NCBI GenBank assembly: GCA_900543415.1
Contig: UQRE01000004.1
Coordinates: forward strand, 1-64,000
DNA from: an uncultured Dorea sp.
GTDB lineage: Bacteria > Bacillota > Clostridia > Lachnospirales > Lachnospiraceae
Reading direction: 5' to 3'
DNA length: 64,000 nt
Part shown: in pieces, positions 8,233 to 17,025 of the stretch
Layout: each line of letters begins with the position of its first letter
Numbering within the stretch: the stretch's first letter is position 1
Notes under the pieces: generated by a model
Database searches by the model: none
What the model saw: the letters and a program-made list of their open reading frames with translations, nothing else
What the model was told of the DNA's origin: nothing
Made by a program: the position numbers and the translations under genes

Positions 8233-8928
8233 ATGGAAAAAAATATCGAAGAATTAGAACAAAAGATTGGATATAAGTTTGTAAATAAAAATCTGTTGAA
8301 ACATGCAATGCGTCACAGTTCTTATACAAATGAGAAACAGCTCCCAAAAAGTGAGTGTAACGAGAGATTGGAATTTTTAGGAGACGCGGTTTTAGAACTG
8401 GTATCCAGTGAATTTTTATTTTTTGCCGACGAAGAAATGCCGGAAGGAGAACTGACGAAGTCAAGGGCAAGTATGGTGTGTGAACCGTCTCTTGCTTTCT
8501 GTGCGAGGGAAATTGATCTTGGGGAATATCTGATCCTTGGAAAAGGAGAGGAAGCGACAGGAGGAAGAAAGAGAGATTCTCTGACCTCGGATGCATTAGA
8601 AGCATTGATCGGAGCTATTTATATTGACGGTGGTTTTGCTAATGCAAAAGAGTTTATTATGAAATTTGTATTGAATGATCTGGAAAATAAAAAACTCTTT
8701 TTCGATAGCAAGACTATCTTGCAGGAAATCGTGCAATCAGAGTATAAAGAAGGTATCAGATACGAGATGATCGGAGAGTCCGGACCGGATCACAACAAAA
8801 TCTTCCAATATGCGGTATATATCGGTGAAGAGAAGTTCGGAATAGGAACAGGAAGAACGAAAAAGGCTGCGGAACAAAGTGCTGCTTATGAGAGTATTTT
8901 AAAACTGCGGGCAAAAAACAAAAAGTAG
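8233..8928 (+). CDS. rnc: ribonuclease III
   Basis: Cuts double-stranded RNA, processing rRNA precursors and mRNA hairpins. The 231-residue protein has the catalytic signature NERLEFLGDAVL (about 43-54), a second acidic motif DALEALIGAIYIDGG and a C-terminal double-stranded-RNA-binding domain (about 155-226). I chose ATG 8233 because GAGG at 8220-8223 is well spaced from it. An in-frame ATG at 8218 sits at the edge of the terminator hairpin. smc follows after seven bases, the common rnc-smc-ftsY order. Confidence 0.95.
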   Translation: MEKNIEELEQKIGYKFVNKNLLKHAMRHSSYTNEKQLPKSECNERLEFLGDAVLELVSSEFLFFADEEMPEGELTKSRASMVCEPSLAFCAREIDLGEYLILGKGEEATGGRKRDSLTSDALEALIGAIYIDGGFANAKEFIMKFVLNDLENKKLFFDSKTILQEIVQSEYKEGIRYEMIGESGPDHNKIFQYAVYIGEEKFGIGTGRTKKAAEQSAAYESILKLRAKNKK

Positions 8929-8935
8929 GTGAAAT

Positions 8936-11900
8936 ATGTATTTAAAGAGTATAGAAGTTCAGGGCTTTAAATCCTTTGCCCATAAGCTGAAATTTGATTT
9001 TCACAATGGAATTACCGGAATCGTGGGACCGAATGGAAGTGGAAAAAGTAATGTAGCAGATGCGGTGCGTTGGGTACTTGGAGAACAAAGAGTGAAACAG
9101 CTTCGCGGAGGTACCATGCAGGACGTTATTTTCTCCGGTACAGAAAATCGGAAGCCGCTAAGCTATGCGTCCGTTGCGATTACCTTGGACAATTCGGATC
9201 ATCAGCTTCCCATTGATTATGAAGAGGTAACGGTAGCGAGAAAATTATATCGTTCCGGTGAAAGTGAGTATCTGATTAACGGAAGCACATGCAGATTAAA
9301 AGATGTCAATGAATTGTTCTATGATACCGGTATCGGAAAAGAAGGCTATTCTATTATCGGACAGGGACAGATTGACAAGATTTTAAGTGGTAAGCCGGAA
9401 GAGAGAAGAGAGCTTTTTGATGAAGCGGCAGGAATTGTAAAATTTAAAAGAAGAAAACTTCTATCCGTGAAAAAGCTGGAGGAAGAGCGTCAAAATCTTC
9501 TGCGTGTCAATGATATTTTGGCGGAGTTGGAAAAGCAGATCGGACCTTTGGAGAGACAGTCTGAGAAGGCAAGAGAATATTTAAAGAAGAAAGAGTCCTT
9601 AAAAACTTACGATATCAATATGTTCCTGTTGGAGACAGAACGTATTCGGGAACAATTAAGAAGTGCGGAAGAGAAGCTTGCAGTGACTCAGGAGGAACTG
9701 TCGGAAGCCGGTGTCCGGTACGAGGACATGAAGCAGGAATACGAAGCTGTAGAAGAACAGGTGGACACCATTGATGAGTCTATTGAAAGGGCGAAGAACC
9801 AACTCAATGAGACTACTATGTTAAAGCAGCAGCTGGAAAATAAAATTGCGATCTTAAAGGAACAGATTAAGAGCGCTCATATGAATGATGAACATTATGC
9901 ACAGAGAGCGTTTACCATTCAGTCTGAACAGGAAGTAAGGAAGCAGCAACTTAAGGAACTGAATCAAGAACAGGAAAGTCTTCAAAGAGAACTTGGGGAA
10001 CGAAAAACACTGGAAGATGCGGCAAGGGAAGAATTGATCGAAGTACAGAGCAGGATCGCTTCCTTGTCTGACGGAATTGAGAAAAATAAAAGCAATATTA
10101 TAGAACTTTTAAATAGTCGTGCATCAACGAAAGCCAAGATTCAAAAATACGATACAATGCTGGAACAGATCCAAGTGCGGAAAGCGCAGATCAACCAGCG
10201 GATTTTAGAAGCAAGAAGTGAAGCGGAGATTCAAAACGAAGAAAAGAATAAATACGCAGGCGAGCTTCAGAATATCTCGGAACAGATCATTCGTCTGAGT
10301 GATGAACACCATGCCTATGAAAAGAAAATAGAAGATATTCAGAGAATCCTTGCCAAAGAAACGGAGAAATTCCGCATTGGTCAGACGGCTTATCATAGAG
10401 AGCAGTCAAGACTTGAATCTTTGAAAAATATTACAGAACGCTATGACGGTTACGGGAACAGTATTCGAAGAGTCATGGATAATAAGAAGCAGGAGCCGGG
10501 ACTTCTTGGCGTTGTGGCAGACATTGTCAAAGTTGAAAAGGAATACGAGGTTGCAGTGGAGACTGCGCTTGGCGGAAGTATCCAGAATATTGTTACGGAA
10601 GATGAAGATACGGCGAAACGTATGATTCAATTTCTTAAGAAAAACAAATTCGGCCGTGCCACATTTCTTCCGCTGACCAGTGTTCAGTCATACGGAGCGT
10701 TCCACAAGCCGGAGGCTTTGAAAGAGAACGGTGTGATCGGCATTGCAAGCACACTTGTCAATGTGGATGCTAAATACAGAGATCTGGCAGGTTATCTTCT
10801 TGGCAGAACACTGGTGGTAGATCACATTGATCACGGAACAGCCATTGCAAGAAAATATAAGCAGACAATCCGTATTGTGACTTTGGAAGGAGAGCTTATT
10901 AACCCCGGCGGTTCCATGACAGGTGGAGCGTTTAAGAATTCCAGTAATCTGTTGAGCAGACGCCGTGAAATAGAAGAATTTGAAAAGACTGTGAAACAGT
11001 TGAAATCTGAGATGGATCAGTTGGAAGAATATTGTAACGGACTTCGAAAGGAAAGAGCCGGTTATTATGAAGAGATTGAATCCTTAAAGGAAAAACTTCA
11101 GAAGGCTTATGTCATCCAGAATACAGCCAAGATGAACGTAGATCAGGCGGAAGGACGCATCAGATCCATTTTCAATACGTTGGAGGATATAGAGTCCGAA
11201 GCTGAAAATCTGGACCGTCAGATCACAGATATTGTAGATAATCAGGAATCTATTACCGTAGAGCTTGATACTTCAGAACATCTTGAAGAGGAATTATCCG
11301 GTAAGATAGATAATGAGCAGAGCATACTTGAAAAAGAGCGAGAGCTCGAGGCGGAAAAGCAGAAGACAGTAGAAGAAATCCACCTTGTCAGTGCGGGACT
11401 GGAGCAAAAGGAAGCCTTTGTTGTAGAGAATGTGACTCGAATTCGTGACGAACTGGAAAAGTTTGCTCAGGAGATGAAAGAGCTGGAAGAAAGTAAAGGC
11501 GGCACATCCAAAGAGATTGAAGAAAAAGAAGAACAGATTGCGGATCTTAGACAGACAATTGAAAATTCAAAAGAATTATTTACGGAGATTCAGCAGGAAA
11601 TCGAGAAATTCAAAAAAGACAGAGAAATGCTGAATCAGCAGCATAAGACATTTCTTCAGAAGAGAGAAGAGCTGTCCAAGCATATGTCACAGCTTGACAA
11701 AGAAGTATTTCGTCTGGAAAGTCAGAAAGAAGGATATGAGGACGCTTCTGAAAAGCAGATCAATTATATGTGGGAAGAATATGAGATCACGTATAATCAC
11801 GCCCTTGAGCTCAGAGACGAAAATTTGACAGACCTGTCTAAAATGAAGAAGAGAATCTCTGAATTAAAAGGAGAAATCCGAAGTCTTGGAGATGTCAATG

Positions 11901-12496
11901 TCAATGCGATCGAAGATTATAAAAATGTGTCGGAGCGTTATGAATTTCTAAAGACACAGCACGATGATCTTGTGGAGGCAGAGGCGACTCTGGAGCAGAT
12001 TATTGAAGAACTGGATGCCGCAATGCGAAAACAGTTCAAAGAGCAGTTTGCTAAGATCTGTTCAGAATTTGATACAGTATTTAAGGAACTCTTCGGTGGC
12101 GGTAAGGGAACTTTGGAACTGATGGAGGATGAAGATATCTTAGAGGCGGGAATCCGTATTATTGCACAGCCGCCGGGGAAAAAGCTTCAGAATATGATGC
12201 AGCTGTCCGGTGGAGAAAAGGCGCTTACGGCAATCGCACTTCTTTTCGCGATTCAGAACTTAAAACCGTCTCCGTTCTGTCTTCTTGATGAGATCGAGGC
12301 GGCGCTGGACGATAATAATGTTACAAGATTTGCAAAATATCTTCATAAGTTGACGAAATATACACAGTTTATTGTGATTACACATCGAAGAGGAACTATG
12401 ACGGCGGCAGATCGACTGTACGGTATTACCATGCAGGAAAAAGGCGTATCCACCTTGGTTTCTGTAAGTCTTTTAGAAGATGAATTGGATGCATAG
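8936..12496 (+). CDS. smc: chromosome segregation protein SMC
   Basis: The ATPase core of the SMC-ScpAB condensin, which organises and segregates the chromosome. At 1186 residues it is full length. Walker A GPNGSGKSN lies at about 31-39, followed by a first coiled coil. The hinge spans about 520-660 and a second coiled coil reaches about 1040. Signature LSGGEKA is near 1090 and Walker B CLLDEIEAALDD near 1113. It runs between rnc and ftsY with overlapping or near-touching ends, so all three are probably one transcript. Confidence 0.97.
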   Translation: MYLKSIEVQGFKSFAHKLKFDFHNGITGIVGPNGSGKSNVADAVRWVLGEQRVKQLRGGTMQDVIFSGTENRKPLSYASVAITLDNSDHQLPIDYEEVTVARKLYRSGESEYLINGSTCRLKDVNELFYDTGIGKEGYSIIGQGQIDKILSGKPEERRELFDEAAGIVKFKRRKLLSVKKLEEERQNLLRVNDILAELEKQIGPLERQSEKAREYLKKKESLKTYDINMFLLETERIREQLRSAEEKLAVTQEELSEAGVRYEDMKQEYEAVEEQVDTIDESIERAKNQLNETTMLKQQLENKIAILKEQIKSAHMNDEHYAQRAFTIQSEQEVRKQQLKELNQEQESLQRELGERKTLEDAAREELIEVQSRIASLSDGIEKNKSNIIELLNSRASTKAKIQKYDTMLEQIQVRKAQINQRILEARSEAEIQNEEKNKYAGELQNISEQIIRLSDEHHAYEKKIEDIQRILAKETEKFRIGQTAYHREQSRLESLKNITERYDGYGNSIRRVMDNKKQEPGLLGVVADIVKVEKEYEVAVETALGGSIQNIVTEDEDTAKRMIQFLKKNKFGRATFLPLTSVQSYGAFHKPEALKENGVIGIASTLVNVDAKYRDLAGYLLGRTLVVDHIDHGTAIARKYKQTIRIVTLEGELINPGGSMTGGAFKNSSNLLSRRREIEEFEKTVKQLKSEMDQLEEYCNGLRKERAGYYEEIESLKEKLQKAYVIQNTAKMNVDQAEGRIRSIFNTLEDIESEAENLDRQITDIVDNQESITVELDTSEHLEEELSGKIDNEQSILEKERELEAEKQKTVEEIHLVSAGLEQKEAFVVENVTRIRDELEKFAQEMKELEESKGGTSKEIEEKEEQIADLRQTIENSKELFTEIQQEIEKFKKDREMLNQQHKTFLQKREELSKHMSQLDKEVFRLESQKEGYEDASEKQINYMWEEYEITYNHALELRDENLTDLSKMKKRISELKGEIRSLGDVNVNAIEDYKNVSERYEFLKTQHDDLVEAEATLEQIIEELDAAMRKQFKEQFAKICSEFDTVFKELFGGGKGTLELMEDEDILEAGIRIIAQPPGKKLQNMMQLSGGEKALTAIALLFAIQNLKPSPFCLLDEIEAALDDNNVTRFAKYLHKLTKYTQFIVITHRRGTMTAADRLYGITMQEKGVSTLVSVSLLEDELDA

Positions 12497-12509
12497 AGAG
12501 GAGTTTGCT

Positions 12510-13448
12510 ATGGCAGAGGAAAAGAAAACTGGTTTCTGGGGGCGTTTGGTTTCAGGACTCAGTAAAACGAGAGATAATATTGTGTCCGGGATGGACAGCA
12601 TTTTCAATGGATTTTCACATATTGATGAAGATTTCTATGAGGAAATAGAAGAGGTTCTTATTATGGGGGATCTTGGTGTGCAGGCAACGTATGACATTTT
12701 GGACGACTTAAGGGACAAAGTCAAAGAACGTCATATTAAAGAGCCTTCTGATTGCAGAGAAATTTTGATTGAAAGCATTAAAGAACAGATGGATGTAGGC
12801 GAAGCAGCATACGAATTTGAAGATAAAACGTCTGTCGTTATGGTGATTGGTGTTAACGGCGTGGGAAAGACAACGACCATCGGGAAATTGGCAGGAAAGC
12901 TAAGAGCGCAGAATAAGAAGGTGATTCTGGCAGCGGCGGACACTTTCCGTGCGGCGGCAGGAGAGCAGCTTAAGGAATGGGCAAATCGGGCACAGGCGGA
13001 ACTGATCGGCGGTCAGGAAGGCTCTGATCCGGCGTCTGTAGTGTATGATGCAGTTGCAGCTGCTAAAGCAAGACATGCAGATGTAATGCTCTGCGATACG
13101 GCAGGAAGACTCCATAATAAAAAGAATCTAATGGAAGAATTGAAAAAAATGAACCGGATTATTGATCGTGAATTTCCGGAGGCATTCAGAGAGACATTAG
13201 TAGTCCTCGATGCCACTACTGGGCAGAATGCGTTACAGCAGGCGAAGGAATTCAATGAAGTAACTGATATTACAGGAATTGTTCTTACCAAAATGGATGG
13301 AACAGCAAAGGGCGGTATCGCCGTGGCGATTCAAGCAGAGCTTGGCATTCCGGTAAAATATATCGGAGTTGGTGAGTCCATAGATGATCTGCAAAAATTT
13401 GATGCAGATACATTTGTAAATGCGTTATTTACAACAGGAGAAGTTTAG
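12510..13448 (+). CDS. ftsY: signal recognition particle receptor FtsY
   Basis: The SRP GTPase receptor that brings ribosomes making membrane proteins to the Sec translocon. In 312 residues it has a helical N domain, then the G domain with GVNGVGKT (about 114-121), DTFRAAA, DTAGRLHNK and TKMDGTAKGG, the standard SRP-GTPase motifs. AGAGAGGAG ahead of ATG 12510 fixes the start; the frame is open from 12480 into the end of smc. The long acidic N-terminal region of E. coli FtsY is absent, as usual in Bacillota. ylxM-ffh, which often follows, is not present. Confidence 0.96.
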   Translation: MAEEKKTGFWGRLVSGLSKTRDNIVSGMDSIFNGFSHIDEDFYEEIEEVLIMGDLGVQATYDILDDLRDKVKERHIKEPSDCREILIESIKEQMDVGEAAYEFEDKTSVVMVIGVNGVGKTTTIGKLAGKLRAQNKKVILAAADTFRAAAGEQLKEWANRAQAELIGGQEGSDPASVVYDAVAAAKARHADVMLCDTAGRLHNKKNLMEELKKMNRIIDREFPEAFRETLVVLDATTGQNALQQAKEFNEVTDITGIVLTKMDGTAKGGIAVAIQAELGIPVKYIGVGESIDDLQKFDADTFVNALFTTGEV

Positions 13449-13482
13449 AATCAGACAATGAGAGAACAGGAGGAGAAGTAAG

Positions 13483-14703
13483 ATGGACAAGTTAACATTA
13501 GAGAAATTCGAACAGGCAAGTGAAATCGTAAAAAAAGTAACGCTTCCGACAAAGCTGGTATACAGTGAATATTTGAGTCAGCAGACCGGTGGAAGAATCT
13601 ATTTGAAACCGGAAAATATGCAGTATACAGGTGCTTATAAGGTGCGTGGTTCGTATTATAAGATCAGCACATTGAGTGAAGAAGAACGCGAAAGAGGACT
13701 GATCACTGCTTCCGCAGGAAACCATGCGCAGGGAGTTGCTTATGCAGCGTCCAAATTCGGGTGTAAAGCGACAATCGTTATGCCGACGGTGACTCCGCTG
13801 ATCAAAGTAAACCGTACAAAAAGCTACGGTGCAGAAGTCATCCTTCATGGAGATGTGTACGACGATGCCTGTGCCTATGCACTGAAGCTTGCAGAAGAAA
13901 AGGGTTATACATTTGTACATCCATTTGATGACCTTGATGTAGCTTGCGGACAGGGAAGTATTGCAATGGAAATCGTGCAGGAGCTTCCTACAGTAGATTA
14001 TATTCTCGTTCCGATCGGTGGCGGCGGACTGGTAACAGGTATCTCCACTTTAGCGAAAATGCTGAATCCGAAGATTAAAGTGATCGGTGTAGAGCCAAAA
14101 TCAGCAGCGAGCATGACTGCGGCCTTGAAGGCAGGGGAACCTGTAACATTGGAATCTGCAAACACAATTGCTGACGGTACTGCGGTCAAACGTGTTGGAG
14201 AAACAATCTTCCCATATGTACAGGAAAATATTGATGATGTGCTTCTGGTAGAAGATGATGAACTGATCGGTGTATTCCTTGATCTGGTGGAAAATCATAA
14301 AATGGTAGTTGAAAATTCCGGTCTTTTGACAGTTGCTGCACTGAAACAACTTGATTTAAAAGGTAAGAAGGCAGTTTCTGTTTTAAGCGGAGGAAATATG
14401 GACGTAATCACTATGTCCTCTGTGGTACAGCACGGATTGATTCAGAGAAACAGAATCTTCTCCGTATCTGTACTGATGCCGGATAAAGCGGGTGAACTTG
14501 TGAAGGTGGCAACACTGATTGCCAACAATAACGGAAATGTTATCAAACTGGAGCATAACCAGTTTGTAAGCACCAACCGTAATGCGGCAGTGGAGCTTCG
14601 TCTGACCATTGAAGCATTCGGAACAGAGCATAAGCATGAGATCATGCAGGCGCTGGAAGACGAAGGTTTCCGTCCGAGAGAAATCGGAGCAAAATTATAT
14701 TAA
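13483..14703 (+). CDS. ilvA: threonine dehydratase with ACT domain
   Basis: A PLP enzyme that deaminates threonine to 2-oxobutyrate, the entry step to isoleucine or to threonine breakdown. In 406 residues, the catalytic lysine is Lys53 in TGAYKVRGSYYK, the phosphate-binding glycine loop is IGGGGLVTG, and the last 80 or so residues form an ACT-type regulatory domain (SVLMPDKAGELVKVATLI). This length suits the TdcB-like/one-ACT form, so biosynthetic (ilvA) and catabolic (tdcB) roles cannot be separated. A terminator follows. Confidence 0.9.
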   Translation: MDKLTLEKFEQASEIVKKVTLPTKLVYSEYLSQQTGGRIYLKPENMQYTGAYKVRGSYYKISTLSEEERERGLITASAGNHAQGVAYAASKFGCKATIVMPTVTPLIKVNRTKSYGAEVILHGDVYDDACAYALKLAEEKGYTFVHPFDDLDVACGQGSIAMEIVQELPTVDYILVPIGGGGLVTGISTLAKMLNPKIKVIGVEPKSAASMTAALKAGEPVTLESANTIADGTAVKRVGETIFPYVQENIDDVLLVEDDELIGVFLDLVENHKMVVENSGLLTVAALKQLDLKGKKAVSVLSGGNMDVITMSSVVQHGLIQRNRIFSVSVLMPDKAGELVKVATLIANNNGNVIKLEHNQFVSTNRNAAVELRLTIEAFGTEHKHEIMQALEDEGFRPREIGAKLY

Positions 14704-14727
14704 AAAAAAGAGCGTTGAATAACAGAA

Positions 14728-14778
14728 AAAGGCAGTTGAAAATCAAAAGAGATTTTCAATTGTCTTTTTTGTTTTTTT
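14728..14778 (+). terminator. terminator after threonine dehydratase
   Basis: GTTGAAAATC and GATTTTCAAT form a stem with a six-base loop, followed by TGTCTTTTTTGTTTTTTT. The long T-run supports an intrinsic terminator. Confidence 0.8.
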
Positions 14779-14815
14779 GCAGGAAATGAATGTGTGAAGA
14801 ATTTATCACTTTATC

Positions 14816-14843
14816 TTGACATAGCAAGAAAAAAGTGTATAAT
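14816..14843 (+). promoter_or_regulatory. promoter of the citrate synthase-GntR-icd operon
   Basis: Perfect TTGACA (14816-14821), a 16-base spacer and perfect TATAAT (14838-14843). The -10 box lies inside the 24-base palindrome at 14836-14859, so a repressor there would directly block RNA polymerase. Confidence 0.85.
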
Positions 14844-14859
14844 TGTATACAATTATACA
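14836..14859 (+). promoter_or_regulatory. perfect 24-base palindrome, probable GntR operator
   Basis: TGTATAATTGTA is followed at once by its exact reverse complement. The centre ATTGTATACAAT is of the kind bound by FadR-subfamily GntR regulators. Such a regulator is encoded two genes downstream in the same operon (16334-16984). Autoregulation of the operon is my inference. Confidence 0.75.
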
Positions 14860-14886
14860 AAACAAAAGAAAGAGAGAGAAGACATC

Positions 14887-16278
14887 ATGGAAAATCGTAA
14901 GGTATATTTAAACCATAGTAATAATCTGTTGCAGTTAGAAGAGCATATGTATCCGTTAGTGGATGTGGAAAAGCCGAATGTTTTCCGTAATCTGTTTCAC
15001 TATGATGAAATCCCAAAGATTGCGTTTAACGATCGTATTGTACCGCACTGTATGCCGGATGAGATCTGGATCACAGATACTACTTTCCGGGATGGTCAGC
15101 AGTCCAGAGCGCCATACAGCACAGAACAGATTGTTAAGATCTATGATTACTTTCACAAATTAGGCGGACCGAATGGTAAAATCCGTCAGAGTGAATTTTT
15201 CCTTTACAGTAAAAAAGACCGTGATGCAGTATATAAATGTATGGAAAAAGGGTACCAGTTCCCGGAAGTTACAAGCTGGATTCGTGCAAATAAGAAGGAT
15301 TTTGAACTGGTAAAGGAAATCGGAATGAAAGAGACCGGAATACTGGTAAGCTGTTCGGATTATCACATTTTCTACAAAATGAAAATGACAAGAAAAGAGT
15401 GTATGGAGCATTATCTGTCAGTTGTCCGGGAATGTCTGGAAACGGGAATCAGCCCAAGATGCCATTTGGAGGATATTACAAGAGCAGACATTTACGGATT
15501 CGTTATTCCGTTCTGTCTGGAGCTTATGAACTTAATGAATGAATACAAGATTCCGGTTAAAATTCGTGTGTGCGATACGATGGGGTACGGAGTGAATTAT
15601 CCGGGAGCAGTGATTCCAAGAAGTATTCCGGGAATCATTTATGGTCTTCGAATTCATGCCGGCGTGCCAAGCGAGTTGATTGAGTTTCACGGACACAATG
15701 ACTTTTATAAGGCTGTGAGCAATTCCAGCACTGCATGGCTCTATGGTGCCTCCAGCGTCAACTGTTCGTTATTTGGTATTGGAGAACGTACAGGAAATAC
15801 ACCGCTGGAAGCAATGGTATTTGAGTATGCGCAGCTTAGAGGTACATTAGACGGGATGGATACAACAGTGATCACTGAGCTGGTAGAGTACTATGAAAAA
15901 GAGATTGGATATCAGATTCCGGTACAGACTCCATTTGCAGGAAAGAATTTTAACGTGACAAGAGCCGGTATCCATGCAGATGGTCTTCTTAAAAATGAAG
16001 AGATTTATAATGTGTTTGATACACAGAAATTCTTAAACCGCGCACCGCTTGTGGCAGTGTCGAATACTTCCGGTCTTGCCGGAATCGCACACTGGATCAA
16101 CACCTATTTTAAATTAAAAGATGACAAGAAGGTGGATAAAAATTCCGAGCTTGTAGCAATGATCAAAGCGTGGGTAGACAATGAATATGAGGGAGGCCGT
16201 GTGACAGTTCTTACAGATGAAGAACTCTTGAAGGTTATAGATGATGCCTGTAAGAAGCTTGGAGTAAGCCTGCTCTAG
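14887..16278 (+). CDS. citramalate/isopropylmalate synthase-like, probably Re-citrate synthase
   Basis: A 463-residue DRE-TIM metallolyase. TDTTFRDGQQ (about 63-72) is the acyl-CoA condensing-enzyme signature and EFHGHND the metal-binding motif, followed by GIGERTGNTPLE. These motifs are shared by isopropylmalate, homocitrate and Re-citrate synthases. The C-terminal regulatory domain of LeuA is absent. No leu genes are nearby, but isocitrate dehydrogenase is in the same operon. The best reading is therefore Re-citrate synthase, the oxygen-sensitive enzyme first identified in Clostridium kluyveri, making citrate for glutamate synthesis. Homocitrate synthase remains possible. ATG 14887 was chosen for its purine-rich ribosome site; an upstream in-frame start would lie before the promoter. 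Confidence 0.75.
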   Translation: MENRKVYLNHSNNLLQLEEHMYPLVDVEKPNVFRNLFHYDEIPKIAFNDRIVPHCMPDEIWITDTTFRDGQQSRAPYSTEQIVKIYDYFHKLGGPNGKIRQSEFFLYSKKDRDAVYKCMEKGYQFPEVTSWIRANKKDFELVKEIGMKETGILVSCSDYHIFYKMKMTRKECMEHYLSVVRECLETGISPRCHLEDITRADIYGFVIPFCLELMNLMNEYKIPVKIRVCDTMGYGVNYPGAVIPRSIPGIIYGLRIHAGVPSELIEFHGHNDFYKAVSNSSTAWLYGASSVNCSLFGIGERTGNTPLEAMVFEYAQLRGTLDGMDTTVITELVEYYEKEIGYQIPVQTPFAGKNFNVTRAGIHADGLLKNEEIYNVFDTQKFLNRAPLVAVSNTSGLAGIAHWINTYFKLKDDKKVDKNSELVAMIKAWVDNEYEGGRVTVLTDEELLKVIDDACKKLGVSLL

Positions 16279-16333
16279 TCTGGGTATTATTTTGATACGG
16301 TATGTGATGATAGAAATGAGAAGGTGAAAATAA

Positions 16334-16984
16334 ATGGAAGAATATCAGGATAATTCATTAAGAGGCAGAGTTTTTCGAAAGCTTCGGGAAGATATTTTAT
16401 CTGGCGTCTATGAAGACCAGGAAGAGCTTCGGGAAATTACGATCGGAGAAGAGCTGGGAGTCAGCAGAACACCGGTCAGGGAAGCTTTGCGGCAATTGGA
16501 GCTGGAAGGACTGGTGACGATTATTCCGAACAAAGGAGCGTATGTCACAAGTATCAAGGCAAAAGATGTGGCAGACATTTATCATGTCCGCTCTATGCTG
16601 GAAGGCTTGTGTGCGCGCTGGGCAACCGAGCATATTACAGAAGAACAGATCGGAAGACTGGAAGAGATTCTTGTATTATCGGAATTTCATGTACAAAGAG
16701 GGAACGGAGATACTGCTCAGGTATCAGAACTTGATGGAAAATTTCATCAAGTCTTGTATGAAGCGTCAGATAGTCGTATACTGGAACATGTATTATCTGA
16801 TTTCCACAAATATGTACAGATGGCGAGAAGGTTATCTGTAAAGAAAAAGGAAAGAGCAGAAAAATCAATCGCAGAGCACAGAGATATTCTGGAGGCCATT
16901 AGGAACAAAGACGCCGATCTGGCTGAGAAGCTTGCGAATCAACACATTATGAATGTGATGGAGAACCTGCATATGGAGAATTAA
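16334..16984 (+). CDS. GntR family regulator, FadR subfamily
   Basis: A 216-residue regulator. The N-terminal winged helix (about 10-75) holds LREITIGEELGVSRTPVREALRQLELEGLV, the GntR recognition helix region. The rest is an FCD-type all-helical ligand domain with acidic and histidine residues (H in ITEEQ... and FHQVLYEAS, HRDILEAI) able to bind a metal and a carboxylate ligand. Lying between the citrate-synthase-like gene and icd, it most likely controls this operon through the palindrome at 14836-14859, perhaps sensing citrate or 2-oxoglutarate. The ligand is unknown. Confidence 0.88.
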   Translation: MEEYQDNSLRGRVFRKLREDILSGVYEDQEELREITIGEELGVSRTPVREALRQLELEGLVTIIPNKGAYVTSIKAKDVADIYHVRSMLEGLCARWATEHITEEQIGRLEEILVLSEFHVQRGNGDTAQVSELDGKFHQVLYEASDSRILEHVLSDFHKYVQMARRLSVKKKERAEKSIAEHRDILEAIRNKDADLAEKLANQHIMNVMENLHMEN

Positions 16985-17025
16985 TGAATGTATGGTTTGA
17001 AAATCAAGAAAAGGAGAATGGAAAT

